The position numbers were made by a program, and so were the translations under genes. A DNA stretch of 64,000 nt from NCBI RefSeq assembly GCF_900156465.1, contig NZ_LT707064.1, positions 5,719,001-5,783,000 of the forward strand, read 5' to 3'. A model generated the notes under the pieces. That model worked only from the letters and a program-made list of their open reading frames with translations, was not told the origin of the DNA and searched no databases. Shown here piece by piece: positions 1 to 7,377 of the stretch. The stretch comes from Pseudomonas sp. 7SR1. Lineage in GTDB: Bacteria; Pseudomonadota; Gammaproteobacteria; Pseudomonadales; Pseudomonadaceae. Every line of letters starts with the position of its first letter. Positions within the stretch are counted from its first letter, which is position 1.

Positions 1-317
1 AAGTTTTAAGAGCATCGACGCGACTGGCGCCGCCCCAGCGCACCAAGTTGAATCAATCCGACTACCGATCGAAGGCAGGCGAACCGCTTTGGTGCACCAG
101 GAGGAGCAAGACGCAGTGATGTTTCGCGAGTTCTGATTATTTGGGTTAAGGTTCCGCCAGCCTGCGCCCGACTTCAGCGCATCGACACGCCCGACGCACC
201 AGTACATGGCAAAACCTTGAGCCAATGCCGAGCAAAAGTTGTACCAGCCACTTTCACTGAACCTTCCGGCAAGGCTTACACTCGAACGCTTCAGACGTCA
301 TTTACGGAGATCCATCC
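1..317. other. Non-coding start of window, no gene recognised
   Basis: I see no convincing gene in this stretch. It holds a perfect 10-bp palindrome TGGTGCACCA at 90-99 and a partial inverted partner GCACCAA near 40-46. A strong purine run AGGAGGAG at 99-106 precedes an ATG at 119 that opens only a five-residue frame. The right end should contain the promoter of the DUF883 gene starting at 318. I cannot assign -35/-10 boxes with confidence. Confidence 0.4.
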
Positions 318-632
318 ATGGCCAGACCCCAGGCAAAGACTGCTCAAGAAATCCTGAAGGAAGACTTTCAGACGCTGGTCAGCGACACCGAACGCCTGCT
401 GGAGCACACCGCGACGCTGGCGGGCGACCAGGCCGATGAACTGCGCAGCCAGATCCATGAGACCCTCCTGCGCGCCCGCGACACCCTCAAGCTGACCGAG
501 GACTCCATGCGCGAACGCGGCCAGGCTGCGGTGACCGCCACGGAGGAATATGTACAAGCCAACCCTTGGCAATCGGTCGGCATCGCCGCAGGGGTGGGCT
601 TCCTGATCGGCCTGCTGGCGACACGACGCTGA
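318..632 (+). CDS. DUF883 (ElaB/YqjD-type) membrane-anchored protein
   Basis: A 104-residue protein with a long, charged, mostly helical N-terminal part (about residues 5-80) and a C-terminal hydrophobic segment (about 84-100) with a glycine-rich core, ending in Arg-Arg. This is the layout of the ElaB/YgaM/YqjD (DUF883) family. Its E. coli members are tail-anchored inner-membrane proteins, some of which bind ribosomes in stationary phase. The start has a GGAGA box about 7 nt upstream. Its TGA overlaps the ATG of the next gene (TGATG), so translation is probably coupled. It is the first gene of a three-gene set matching the E. coli yqjD-yqjE-yqjK order. The family call is firm. A ribosome-related role is inferred from E. 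coli. Confidence 0.85.
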   Translation: MARPQAKTAQEILKEDFQTLVSDTERLLEHTATLAGDQADELRSQIHETLLRARDTLKLTEDSMRERGQAAVTATEEYVQANPWQSVGIAAGVGFLIGLLATRR

Positions 633-1024
633 TGATGGACATGAACGAACCGGGCTCGTCCGAAGCGGGCACAAAATCTTCGGCACGCCGATTGGGAGCT
701 GCGTTTCTCGGGTTGCTGCACAGCCATGTCGAGTTGTTCGGCATGGAGCTCCAGGAACAGAAGGCCCGTACCGTCAGCCTGCTGCTGTTCGCCGGCCTGG
801 CACTGGTGTTTGCGCTGTTGCTGTTGGTAGGCCTGTCGACACTGGTACTGATCCTGGTATGGGATACCTATCGCATGGCGGGGATTATCGGCCTGTGCCT
901 GTTCTATCTGCTGGCGGCGCTGTTCTGCGGTCTTCGGCTCAAGGCGGCGATCTACGATGAGTCCTCCCCCTTCCATGCCACCCTGGAAGAATTGTCCAAT
1001 GACCGGGAGCGCCTGTTGCCATGA
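632..1024 (+). CDS. YqjE-like phage-holin-family membrane protein
   Basis: A 130-residue protein starting at the ATG that overlaps the previous stop (TGATG). After a soluble N-terminus it has two hydrophobic segments (about residues 47-70 and 78-101) separated by a short polar turn, then a charged tail. This is the YqjE/holin-superfamily III arrangement, found downstream of yqjD-type genes in many proteobacteria. The first ATG is doubled (Met-Met), so the start could be one codon later. Despite the family name there is no sign of phage or lysis genes here. It is probably an inner-membrane protein acting with its two neighbours. Confidence 0.8.
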   Translation: MMDMNEPGSSEAGTKSSARRLGAAFLGLLHSHVELFGMELQEQKARTVSLLLFAGLALVFALLLLVGLSTLVLILVWDTYRMAGIIGLCLFYLLAALFCGLRLKAAIYDESSPFHATLEELSNDRERLLP

Positions 1025-1356
1025 GCCTGCCCGATATCCCTCAAGCCCGTACACGGCAGGAAATGCGCAAGGCGCTGGTTCGCTTGCGCATGGAGATGCA
1101 TCGCCAGGAAATCCGTCAGGAAACACGCCAACTGCTGCAACCGTTGCAGCGGGTGCGTGGCTTTAGCCAGAACTGGCATGAAGGCTTTGGCATAAAACAC
1201 GCGCCCCTGTGGGGTATGGCGGCAGTGACCCTGCTGGGCTTCATCACCGGCAAGCGGACCCGCAGTGGACGCAGCGGTGGCCTGGCACGCCTGGTCCGAC
1301 TGGCTACAACGTTGCTGCCGCTGATCAAACTGGCCAAGAGCGCACGCAAGCCTTGA
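1021..1356 (+). CDS. Small basic membrane-associated protein, YqjK position
   Basis: A 111-residue protein whose ATG overlaps the TGA of the YqjE-like gene (ATGA), so it is very likely translationally coupled. The first half is strongly basic and helical, rich in Arg and Gln. Residues about 62-76 form a short hydrophobic stretch, followed by a basic tail rich in Arg, Gly and Lys. It occupies the position of yqjK in the yqjD-yqjE-yqjK cluster, but I do not see enough similarity to call it YqjK. No enzymatic motif is visible. Function unknown, presumably with the two upstream membrane proteins. Confidence 0.7.
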   Translation: MSLPDIPQARTRQEMRKALVRLRMEMHRQEIRQETRQLLQPLQRVRGFSQNWHEGFGIKHAPLWGMAAVTLLGFITGKRTRSGRSGGLARLVRLATTLLPLIKLAKSARKP

Positions 1357-1420
1357 TGGGCTTGCGGGACGCTGCCCGAACAGGGAAGCTAGTGTCGAAT
1401 ACTCAACGGAGCAACCGGCC

Positions 1421-2749
1421 TTGGACTGGCACACCCTGCTGACTCGCGAACGCCTCGGGAAACCGCTGCACAGCCCGCAAGAGCTGGGCCGAAGCCCTTT
1501 CCATAAAGACCATGACCGCATCATCTTTTCCGGTGCCTTCCGACGCCTGGGCCGCAAGACCCAAGTGCATCCGGTGTCCAGCAACGACCACATCCATACG
1601 CGACTGACCCATTCCCTGGAAGTCAGTTGCGTCGGACGCTCACTGGGCATGCGGGTGGGAGAAACCATCCGCGGCGCCCTGCCCGACTGGTGCGAGCCAA
1701 GCGACCTGGGCATGGTGGTGCAATCGGCCTGCCTGGCCCACGACATCGGCAACCCACCCTTCGGCCATTCCGGCGAGGACGCCATCCGCTACTGGTTCCA
1801 ACAGGCGGCAGGCCGTGGCTGGCTTGACGCCATGAGCGAGGCCGAACGCAACGACTTTCTCAATTTCGAAGGCAACGCCCAGGGGTTCCGGGTCCTCACG
1901 CAACTTGAATATCACCAGTTCGACGGCGGCACCCGCCTGACCTATGCCACCCTCGGCACTTACCTGAAATACCCCTGGACGGCTCGTCACGCCGACTCCC
2001 TGGGCTACAAGAAACACAAGTTCGGCTGCTACCAGAGCGAACTGCCCCTGCTTGAACAGATTGCCCACAAGCTGGGCCTGCCGCAGATCGAAGACCAGCG
2101 CTGGGCGCGGCATCCGCTGGTGTACCTGATGGAAGCCGCCGATGACATCTGCTACGCCCTGATCGACCTGGAAGATGGCGTGGAGATGGATCTACTGGCG
2201 TACTCACAGGTGGAGTCGCTGCTCCTGGACCTGGTGGGTGACGATCTCCCGGAAACCTACCGTCAGCTCGGGCCGCTGGATTCGCGCCGACGCAAACTGG
2301 CCATCCTGCGGGGCAAGGCCATCGAGCACCTGACCAATGCCGCTGCCCGGGCATTCGTGGAACAGCAACAGGCGTTGCTGGCCGGCACGCTGTCGGGCGA
2401 TCTCGTGGAACATATGCATGGTCCGGCCAAACGTTGCGTATTGAATGCCAAGGACATGGCACGCAAGAAGATCTTCCAGGACAAGCGCAAGACACTCAAT
2501 GAAATCGGTGCCTACACCACCCTGGAAATCCTGCTCAACGGGTTCTGTGGCGCTGCGCTGGAACAGCATGGAGGCCGCACCCCTTCATTCAAGAATCGCC
2601 GCATCCTCGACCTGCTGGGAAACAACGCGCCCGACCCCAATGGGTCCCTGCATGCAGCATTCCTGCGGATGATCGATTTCATCGCCGGCATGACCGACAG
2701 TTACGCCAGCGAGATGGCCCAGGAGATGACGGGCCGCATCCGTCAATAG
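1421..2749 (+). CDS. dgt: dGTP triphosphohydrolase-like protein (HD superfamily)
   Basis: A 442-residue enzyme of the dGTPase family, which hydrolyses dNTPs to the nucleoside and triphosphate. The HD-type metal site is visible: H64 in RLTHSLEV, H107-D108 in [13 protein letters not shown], and the trailing acidic region. The start is a TTG at 1421. No ATG or GTG lies upstream in frame before the neighbouring gene, and the protein begins [14 protein letters not shown], which fits the start of related Pseudomonas proteins. Family members are 440-505 residues. It lies 64 bp downstream of the small membrane gene and may be in the same transcript. Substrate preference cannot be read from sequence. 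Confidence 0.88.
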   Translation: MDWHTLLTRERLGKPLHSPQELGRSPFHKDHDRIIFSGAFRRLGRKTQVHPVSSNDHIHTRLTHSLEVSCVGRSLGMRVGETIRGALPDWCEPSDLGMVVQSACLAHDIGNPPFGHSGEDAIRYWFQQAAGRGWLDAMSEAERNDFLNFEGNAQGFRVLTQLEYHQFDGGTRLTYATLGTYLKYPWTARHADSLGYKKHKFGCYQSELPLLEQIAHKLGLPQIEDQRWARHPLVYLMEAADDICYALIDLEDGVEMDLLAYSQVESLLLDLVGDDLPETYRQLGPLDSRRRKLAILRGKAIEHLTNAAARAFVEQQQALLAGTLSGDLVEHMHGPAKRCVLNAKDMARKKIFQDKRKTLNEIGAYTTLEILLNGFCGAALEQHGGRTPSFKNRRILDLLGNNAPDPNGSLHAAFLRMIDFIAGMTDSYASEMAQEMTGRIRQ

Positions 2750-3062
2750 ATCCTCTTGCGCGCGCCATCATCTTTCAGCCACGGCCTGTAAAGGGGCTTT
2801 TGCTGAGTTTTTTCCATAATAAACCTTGGAGCTGTTTGTCATTAAACCCATGACAAACAGCTCTGAATATGACGTCCACAAATAAAACCCACACAACTTC
2901 GCGCCTATTACCTACTAAAAACCTAATTACCTCGTAGTATCCAACCTCTTTTTTTGTAGGAAACTTCTGAAACTAAGGATGAATGCCTGTCTCCTCGTAC
3001 GGCACGGCCTTTAACTGGGCTAAGGTGCGCGCTTTATTTATGCTCGCATGGGACTTTTATTC
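2750..3062. other. AT-rich intergenic region with a perfect hairpin
   Basis: No gene seen. The region is much more AT-rich than its surroundings. It carries a 14-bp perfect inverted repeat at 2829-2863. Further on there are two related segments, ATTACCTACTA and ATTACCTCGTAGTA, at about 2908-2942, and a TTTTTTTGTAGGAAACTTC stretch near 2949-2967. It must contain the promoter of the response-regulator gene at 3063. The repeated TACCTA/TAGG elements could be autoregulatory sites. Confidence 0.5.
2829..2863. repeat. Perfect 14-bp inverted repeat, 7-nt loop
   Basis: The arms GAGCTGTTTGTCAT (2829-2842) and ATGACAAACAGCTC (2850-2863) are perfectly complementary around the loop TAAACCC. No T-run follows on either strand, so it is not a standard intrinsic terminator for dgt. 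It could be an mRNA 3' hairpin or an operator for the adjacent two-component system. Confidence 0.6.
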
Positions 3063-3689
3063 ATGAACTCCGTTTTCATTGTCGACGATCATCCGGTCAT
3101 CCGCCTCGCTGTTCGCATGCTACTGGAGCATGAGGGCTACAAAGTGGTAGGGGAAACCGACAATGGCGTCGATGCGATGCAAATGGTGCGCGAATGCATG
3201 CCGGACCTGGTGATCCTGGACATCAGCATTCCCAAACTTGACGGGCTGGAAATCCTCTCGCGCTTCAATGCCATGACCACGCCGCTCAAGACCCTCGTGC
3301 TCACGGCGCAGTCACCCACGCTGTTCGGTATCCGCTGCATGCAATCCGGTGCCTCCGGTTACGTCTGCAAGCAAGAGGACCTCAGTGAACTTGTCAGTGC
3401 AATCAAGGCTGTGTTGTCGGGCTACAACTATTTTCCGAGCCAGGCGCTCAACCCGGTGCGCCCCGATGATCCGCGAAGTGTGGAACTGGACCTGTTCAAG
3501 AACGTCAACGATCGAGAGTTGATGGTATTGCAACTCTTTGCCCAGGGGCGCACTAACAAGGAAATTGCCAAGGGCATGTTCCTGAGCAACAAGACTGTCA
3601 GCACTTACAAGAAACGCTTGATGCAGAAACTCAAGGTCAAGTCCCTTGTGGAACTTATAGAAATGGCGAAGCGCAACGCACTGGTGTGA
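3063..3689 (+). CDS. LuxR/NarL-type response regulator, BvgA/EvgA class
   Basis: A 208-residue response regulator. The receiver domain (about 1-120) shows the acidic pair D8-D9, phospho-acceptor D53 in VILDISIPK and the conserved switch Thr/Lys region. The C-terminal LuxR helix-turn-helix (about 140-205) contains NDRELMVLQLFAQGRTNKEI and TVSTYKKRL. It should be phosphorylated by the unorthodox kinase encoded 9 bp downstream, with which it forms an operon. The ATG at 3063 gives the usual receiver N-terminus. An in-frame ATG at 3048 would add five residues, and neither has a strong ribosome-binding site. The partner architecture makes it BvgA/EvgA-like. Target genes are unknown. Confidence 0.88.
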   Translation: MNSVFIVDDHPVIRLAVRMLLEHEGYKVVGETDNGVDAMQMVRECMPDLVILDISIPKLDGLEILSRFNAMTTPLKTLVLTAQSPTLFGIRCMQSGASGYVCKQEDLSELVSAIKAVLSGYNYFPSQALNPVRPDDPRSVELDLFKNVNDRELMVLQLFAQGRTNKEIAKGMFLSNKTVSTYKKRLMQKLKVKSLVELIEMAKRNALV

Positions 3690-3698
3690 GAAAACAGG

Positions 3699-6600
3699 AT
3701 GTCCACAGGCATGAAAGGATTTCTCCTGCTATTGATCGCAGGGCTATGTGCAGGATTTCTCGCGGCAGCGACTGCCGCTCCCGAGCCATACACACTTCTG
3801 GGTCGCTCGGGCGCGCCCCCTGTCGAGGTCGGCCTGGATCAGGCCCAGCGTGCCTGGCTGCGTGAACGGCAGGAACTGAGACTGGGCACTTCCGCACCGG
3901 ATTATCCGCCCTTCGATCTTTCCACCAGCGGACGCGACTATGAAGGCATGACTGCCGACTACGCCGCGATTATCGCCCAGGCGACCGGGCTGCCCGTGAA
4001 AGTCCTGCGCTTCGGCTCCCGCGGCGAGGCCATCGCTGCGCTCAAGCAAGGCCGTATCGATCTGTTGGGAAGCGCCAACGGTTTCGAAGCCCGCGATCCC
4101 GAACTCGCCCTTTCGACACCCTATGCCGTGGATCAGCCCGTCCTTGTCACCCGAACCAATGAAAGCCGCTCCCTGAGCGAGGATCTCGAGGGGCTGCGTC
4201 TCAGCATGGTCTATCACTACCTGCCCGAGCAGGACGTCGAAAGGCTGTACCCAAAGGCGCGTATCACCACCTACCCCTCCTACCAGAACGCCATAAATGC
4301 CGTCGCTTTCGGCCAGGCCGATGTCTTTCTCGGCGATACCATTTCCACCCACTACATGATCAACAAGGGCTACCTGAACAACATCCGCATGGCCAGCTTC
4401 GGCAAGCATGAGTCCCATGGATTCGGTTTCGCGGTACGGCGCCATGACACCCGCTTGCTGGAAATCATCAATGCCACGCTCAACCGGATCCCGATCAGCG
4501 AACAGGTGGCGATCTCCAAACGCTGGAGCGCGGGCAGCGACCTCTATCTCACCGAGCATCGAATACAACTGACCGACAGGGAGCAACGCTGGCTGGCCAG
4601 CCATCCGGTGATCCGGGTGGCCGTGAACGAAACGTTCGCCCCGTTCACCTTCTTCGATTCGGACGGCGATTTTCGCGGAATAGGCGCCGACTTGCTGGAA
4701 CTGATTCGGCTGCGCACCGGCTTGCGCCTGGATATCCAACGCCATCGGGACGACAGCGAAACGATTGCAGCCATCGCGAACGATCGGGCCGATATGATTG
4801 CCGCGCTCCTGCCCAGCAGCGAACGGCAACAGCAGCTTAAATTCAGCCGCCCTTACGTCGACAGTTCCTTCGTGCTGCTGAGTCCCAAGCATTCCGCTGC
4901 GCCGACGGTGCTCGACCAGTTCGGCGAAAGAAGCCTGGCGATCGCCAAAGGCAATCCGATCATCGAGTGGCTACACCGCCAGTACCCGCGCATCAGGATC
5001 ATCGAAACCACCGACTCCGCCCATGCCGTTGAAATGCTTGCCCAAGGCAAGGTCGACGGCAGCGTGCACTCCCTGGTCATGGCCAACTATTTCCTTTCGT
5101 CCCACGCGTTCCGGGACACGTTGCAGATCAGCAGCACCGTGGGCACCGAGCAGGCCATGTTCTCCCTGGCCACGGCCAGAAACGCCACCGAACTGAACGC
5201 CATCCTCGACAAGGCCCTGACCAGCATCGACCCCGACGAACTGGGGGTCATCAACAACCGGTGGCGGGGCTACGTCCCGGCATCGGAGCACACCTGGCGC
5301 ACCTATAACCGCCTGTTCTTCCAGATCGTCGCGGGGGTCGGCCTGCTACTGCTGCTGTCCCTGGCCTGGAACGCCTACATGCGGCGGCAGATCCGCCAGC
5401 GCCAGCGAGCGGAACTGGCGCTCAACGACCAGCTGGAGTTCATGCGTTCGCTGGTCAACGGCACGCCACATCCCATTTACGTCAGAGACCGCGACGGCGT
5501 CCTGCAGAGCTGTAACGACAGCTATCTGGAGGCCTTCGATGCACGGCGCGAAGACGTCATTGGCAAGAACGTGATGCCCGGCTCCATGAGCAATGCCTTC
5601 GAGGCCAGGGAGTACCAGGCGGACTACCAGCGGGTCATGGAGGAAGGCACCCCATTGATCGTCGACAGGCCGCTGCACATCGGCGACAGGCGACTGACGA
5701 TCTATCACTGGATCCTTCCCTACCGCAACGCCGCCGCCCAGGTACAAGGCATCATCGGCGGCTGGATCGACATCAGTGAACGACGGCAGCTTTTCGATGA
5801 ACTGCGGGCCGCCAAGGAGCGGGCCGATGATGCGAACCGGGCCAAGAGCACCTTCCTGGCGACCATGAGCCACGAAATCCGCACCCCCATGAACGCGGTG
5901 ATCGGCATGCTTGAACTGGCCCTCAAGCATGCCGACAAGGGCCAGGTGGACCGGGCCGCCATCGCCGTCGCCTACGAATCGGCCTCCGGCATGCTGGAAC
6001 TGATCGGCGATATCCTGGACATCGCTCGCATCGAGTCGGGCCACCTGAGCCTGGCTCCCGAACGGGTCAATCTCAGGGCCTTGCTGCAATCGGTCATCCG
6101 AGTGTTCGAAGGTGTGGCCCGACAGAAGAACCTGGCGCTGACACTGCAGCTCGACCCGGCAGACGACAACCCGGACGTACTGATAGACCCCTTGCGATTC
6201 AAGCAGGTGATTTCGAACCTGATCAGCAACGCCCTCAAGTTCACCGAGCAGGGCTGGGTAAGGGTTGATGTCCAGCTGTCTCGAACCGAGCGTGACGATC
6301 TCCTGCAAATGCGCCTGGATGTCAGCGACAGCGGCATCGGCATCAGCCCCAGCGACCTGAACCGACTGTTCGAGCCTTTTGCCCAGGCCGACAATACCAG
6401 CCGCATGGCCCGCAAGGGCGCCGGGCTGGGACTGGTGATCAGTCGCAACCTGTGTCGCATGATGGGGGGCAGCCTGCATATGAACAGCCAACCGGGAGCC
6501 GGTACCCAGGTCCGAGTCTGCCTGCAATTGAGCGTACTGCCTACGGTGACGGCCTGCGCTGTGCCTGAGCCGGTGATCGAAACGGCGGCGGCCGCCCTGA

Positions 6601-7319
6601 ATGTGCTGGTGGTGGACGACCATCCGGCCAATCGCCTGTTGATGTCACAGCAACTGGAATACCTCGGTCATCGCTACCAGGTCGCCGACGATGGCGCACA
6701 AGGGCTCACCGCCTGGCAGCATGGGGATTTCGACCTGGTCATCGTCGACTGCAACATGCCGGTCATGAGCGGCTACGAGCTGGCCCGGTCAATCCGCAGG
6801 TACGAGTCCGGACAGAACCTGCCGCCCTGTACCCTCCTGGGATTTACCGCCAATGCACAACCCGAAGAAAAACAGCGCTGCCTGGACGCCGGGATGGACG
6901 ACTGCCTGTTCAAACCCATCAGCCTGAATGTCCTGAGCCAATGGATGAAAGGCGTCAGGTCCGTGAGCCGTCCACAGACCTTCACTGTACACAACCTGCG
7001 GGCACTGACCGGCGGCGATCCTTCATCCACCCGGCGGCTGTTGGCGGAGCTGCTGCGCAGCAACCGCTCGGACCGCCAGGAATTGCTCGCTGTCGCCCGG
7101 GATGGGAACCGGCAGGCGCTGACCGAAACGGCACACAAGATAAAGGGCGTAGCCCGGATCGTGCAGGCGACCGATTTGATCCAGCGATGCGAGGCATTGG
7201 AAAACGCTTGCCTTCAAGCCCAGGCACCCGAGCGGATCCAGGCATGCGCCACGGCCCTCGAACGTGCCATGGCGGAGCTGGAGCAGGTGCTGGAAAACGA
7301 GGTCGCCAAGGCAAAATAG
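3699..7319 (+). CDS. BvgS/EvgS-type unorthodox hybrid sensor kinase
   Basis: A 1206-residue inner-membrane phosphorelay kinase. A signal peptide (about 1-27) is followed by two tandem periplasmic solute-binding (SBP_bac_3, Venus flytrap) domains (about 50-275 and 290-530), a transmembrane helix (about 538-557) and a PAS-like domain (about 580-700). Then come HisKA with H725 in TMSHEIRTPMN, HATPase with the G-boxes GIGIS and GAGLGL, a receiver with D1017 in IVDCNMPVMSG, and a C-terminal Hpt with H1146 in AHKIKG. This is the full BvgS/EvgS four-step relay. The periplasmic domains imply a small-molecule ligand such as an amino acid, organic acid or nicotinate-like compound, which cannot be named from sequence. 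An alternative ATG at 3711 fits the signal peptide slightly better. Confidence 0.9.
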   Translation: MSTGMKGFLLLLIAGLCAGFLAAATAAPEPYTLLGRSGAPPVEVGLDQAQRAWLRERQELRLGTSAPDYPPFDLSTSGRDYEGMTADYAAIIAQATGLPVKVLRFGSRGEAIAALKQGRIDLLGSANGFEARDPELALSTPYAVDQPVLVTRTNESRSLSEDLEGLRLSMVYHYLPEQDVERLYPKARITTYPSYQNAINAVAFGQADVFLGDTISTHYMINKGYLNNIRMASFGKHESHGFGFAVRRHDTRLLEIINATLNRIPISEQVAISKRWSAGSDLYLTEHRIQLTDREQRWLASHPVIRVAVNETFAPFTFFDSDGDFRGIGADLLELIRLRTGLRLDIQRHRDDSETIAAIANDRADMIAALLPSSERQQQLKFSRPYVDSSFVLLSPKHSAAPTVLDQFGERSLAIAKGNPIIEWLHRQYPRIRIIETTDSAHAVEMLAQGKVDGSVHSLVMANYFLSSHAFRDTLQISSTVGTEQAMFSLATARNATELNAILDKALTSIDPDELGVINNRWRGYVPASEHTWRTYNRLFFQIVAGVGLLLLLSLAWNAYMRRQIRQRQRAELALNDQLEFMRSLVNGTPHPIYVRDRDGVLQSCNDSYLEAFDARREDVIGKNVMPGSMSNAFEAREYQADYQRVMEEGTPLIVDRPLHIGDRRLTIYHWILPYRNAAAQVQGIIGGWIDISERRQLFDELRAAKERADDANRAKSTFLATMSHEIRTPMNAVIGMLELALKHADKGQVDRAAIAVAYESASGMLELIGDILDIARIESGHLSLAPERVNLRALLQSVIRVFEGVARQKNLALTLQLDPADDNPDVLIDPLRFKQVISNLISNALKFTEQGWVRVDVQLSRTERDDLLQMRLDVSDSGIGISPSDLNRLFEPFAQADNTSRMARKGAGLGLVISRNLCRMMGGSLHMNSQPGAGTQVRVCLQLSVLPTVTACAVPEPVIETAAAALNVLVVDDHPANRLLMSQQLEYLGHRYQVADDGAQGLTAWQHGDFDLVIVDCNMPVMSGYELARSIRRYESGQNLPPCTLLGFTANAQPEEKQRCLDAGMDDCLFKPISLNVLSQWMKGVRSVSRPQTFTVHNLRALTGGDPSSTRRLLAELLRSNRSDRQELLAVARDGNRQALTETAHKIKGVARIVQATDLIQRCEALENACLQAQAPERIQACATALERAMAELEQVLENEVAKAK

Positions 7320-7377
7320 CCCGGTATTTACTATGATGTCCGCTCAGCAGTGCGTACCCACACTCGGAGTGATTGCA

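Noticed and set aside
119..136. Five-codon frame after a strong AGGAGGAG purine run
   Set aside because: The frame MFREF is too short to support, the spacing is long, and nothing links it to a downstream regulated gene.
632..1024. Phage holin suggesting a prophage remnant
   Set aside because: The holin name comes from the fold family. The context is the conserved yqjD-yqjE-type cluster, with no lysis or phage genes.
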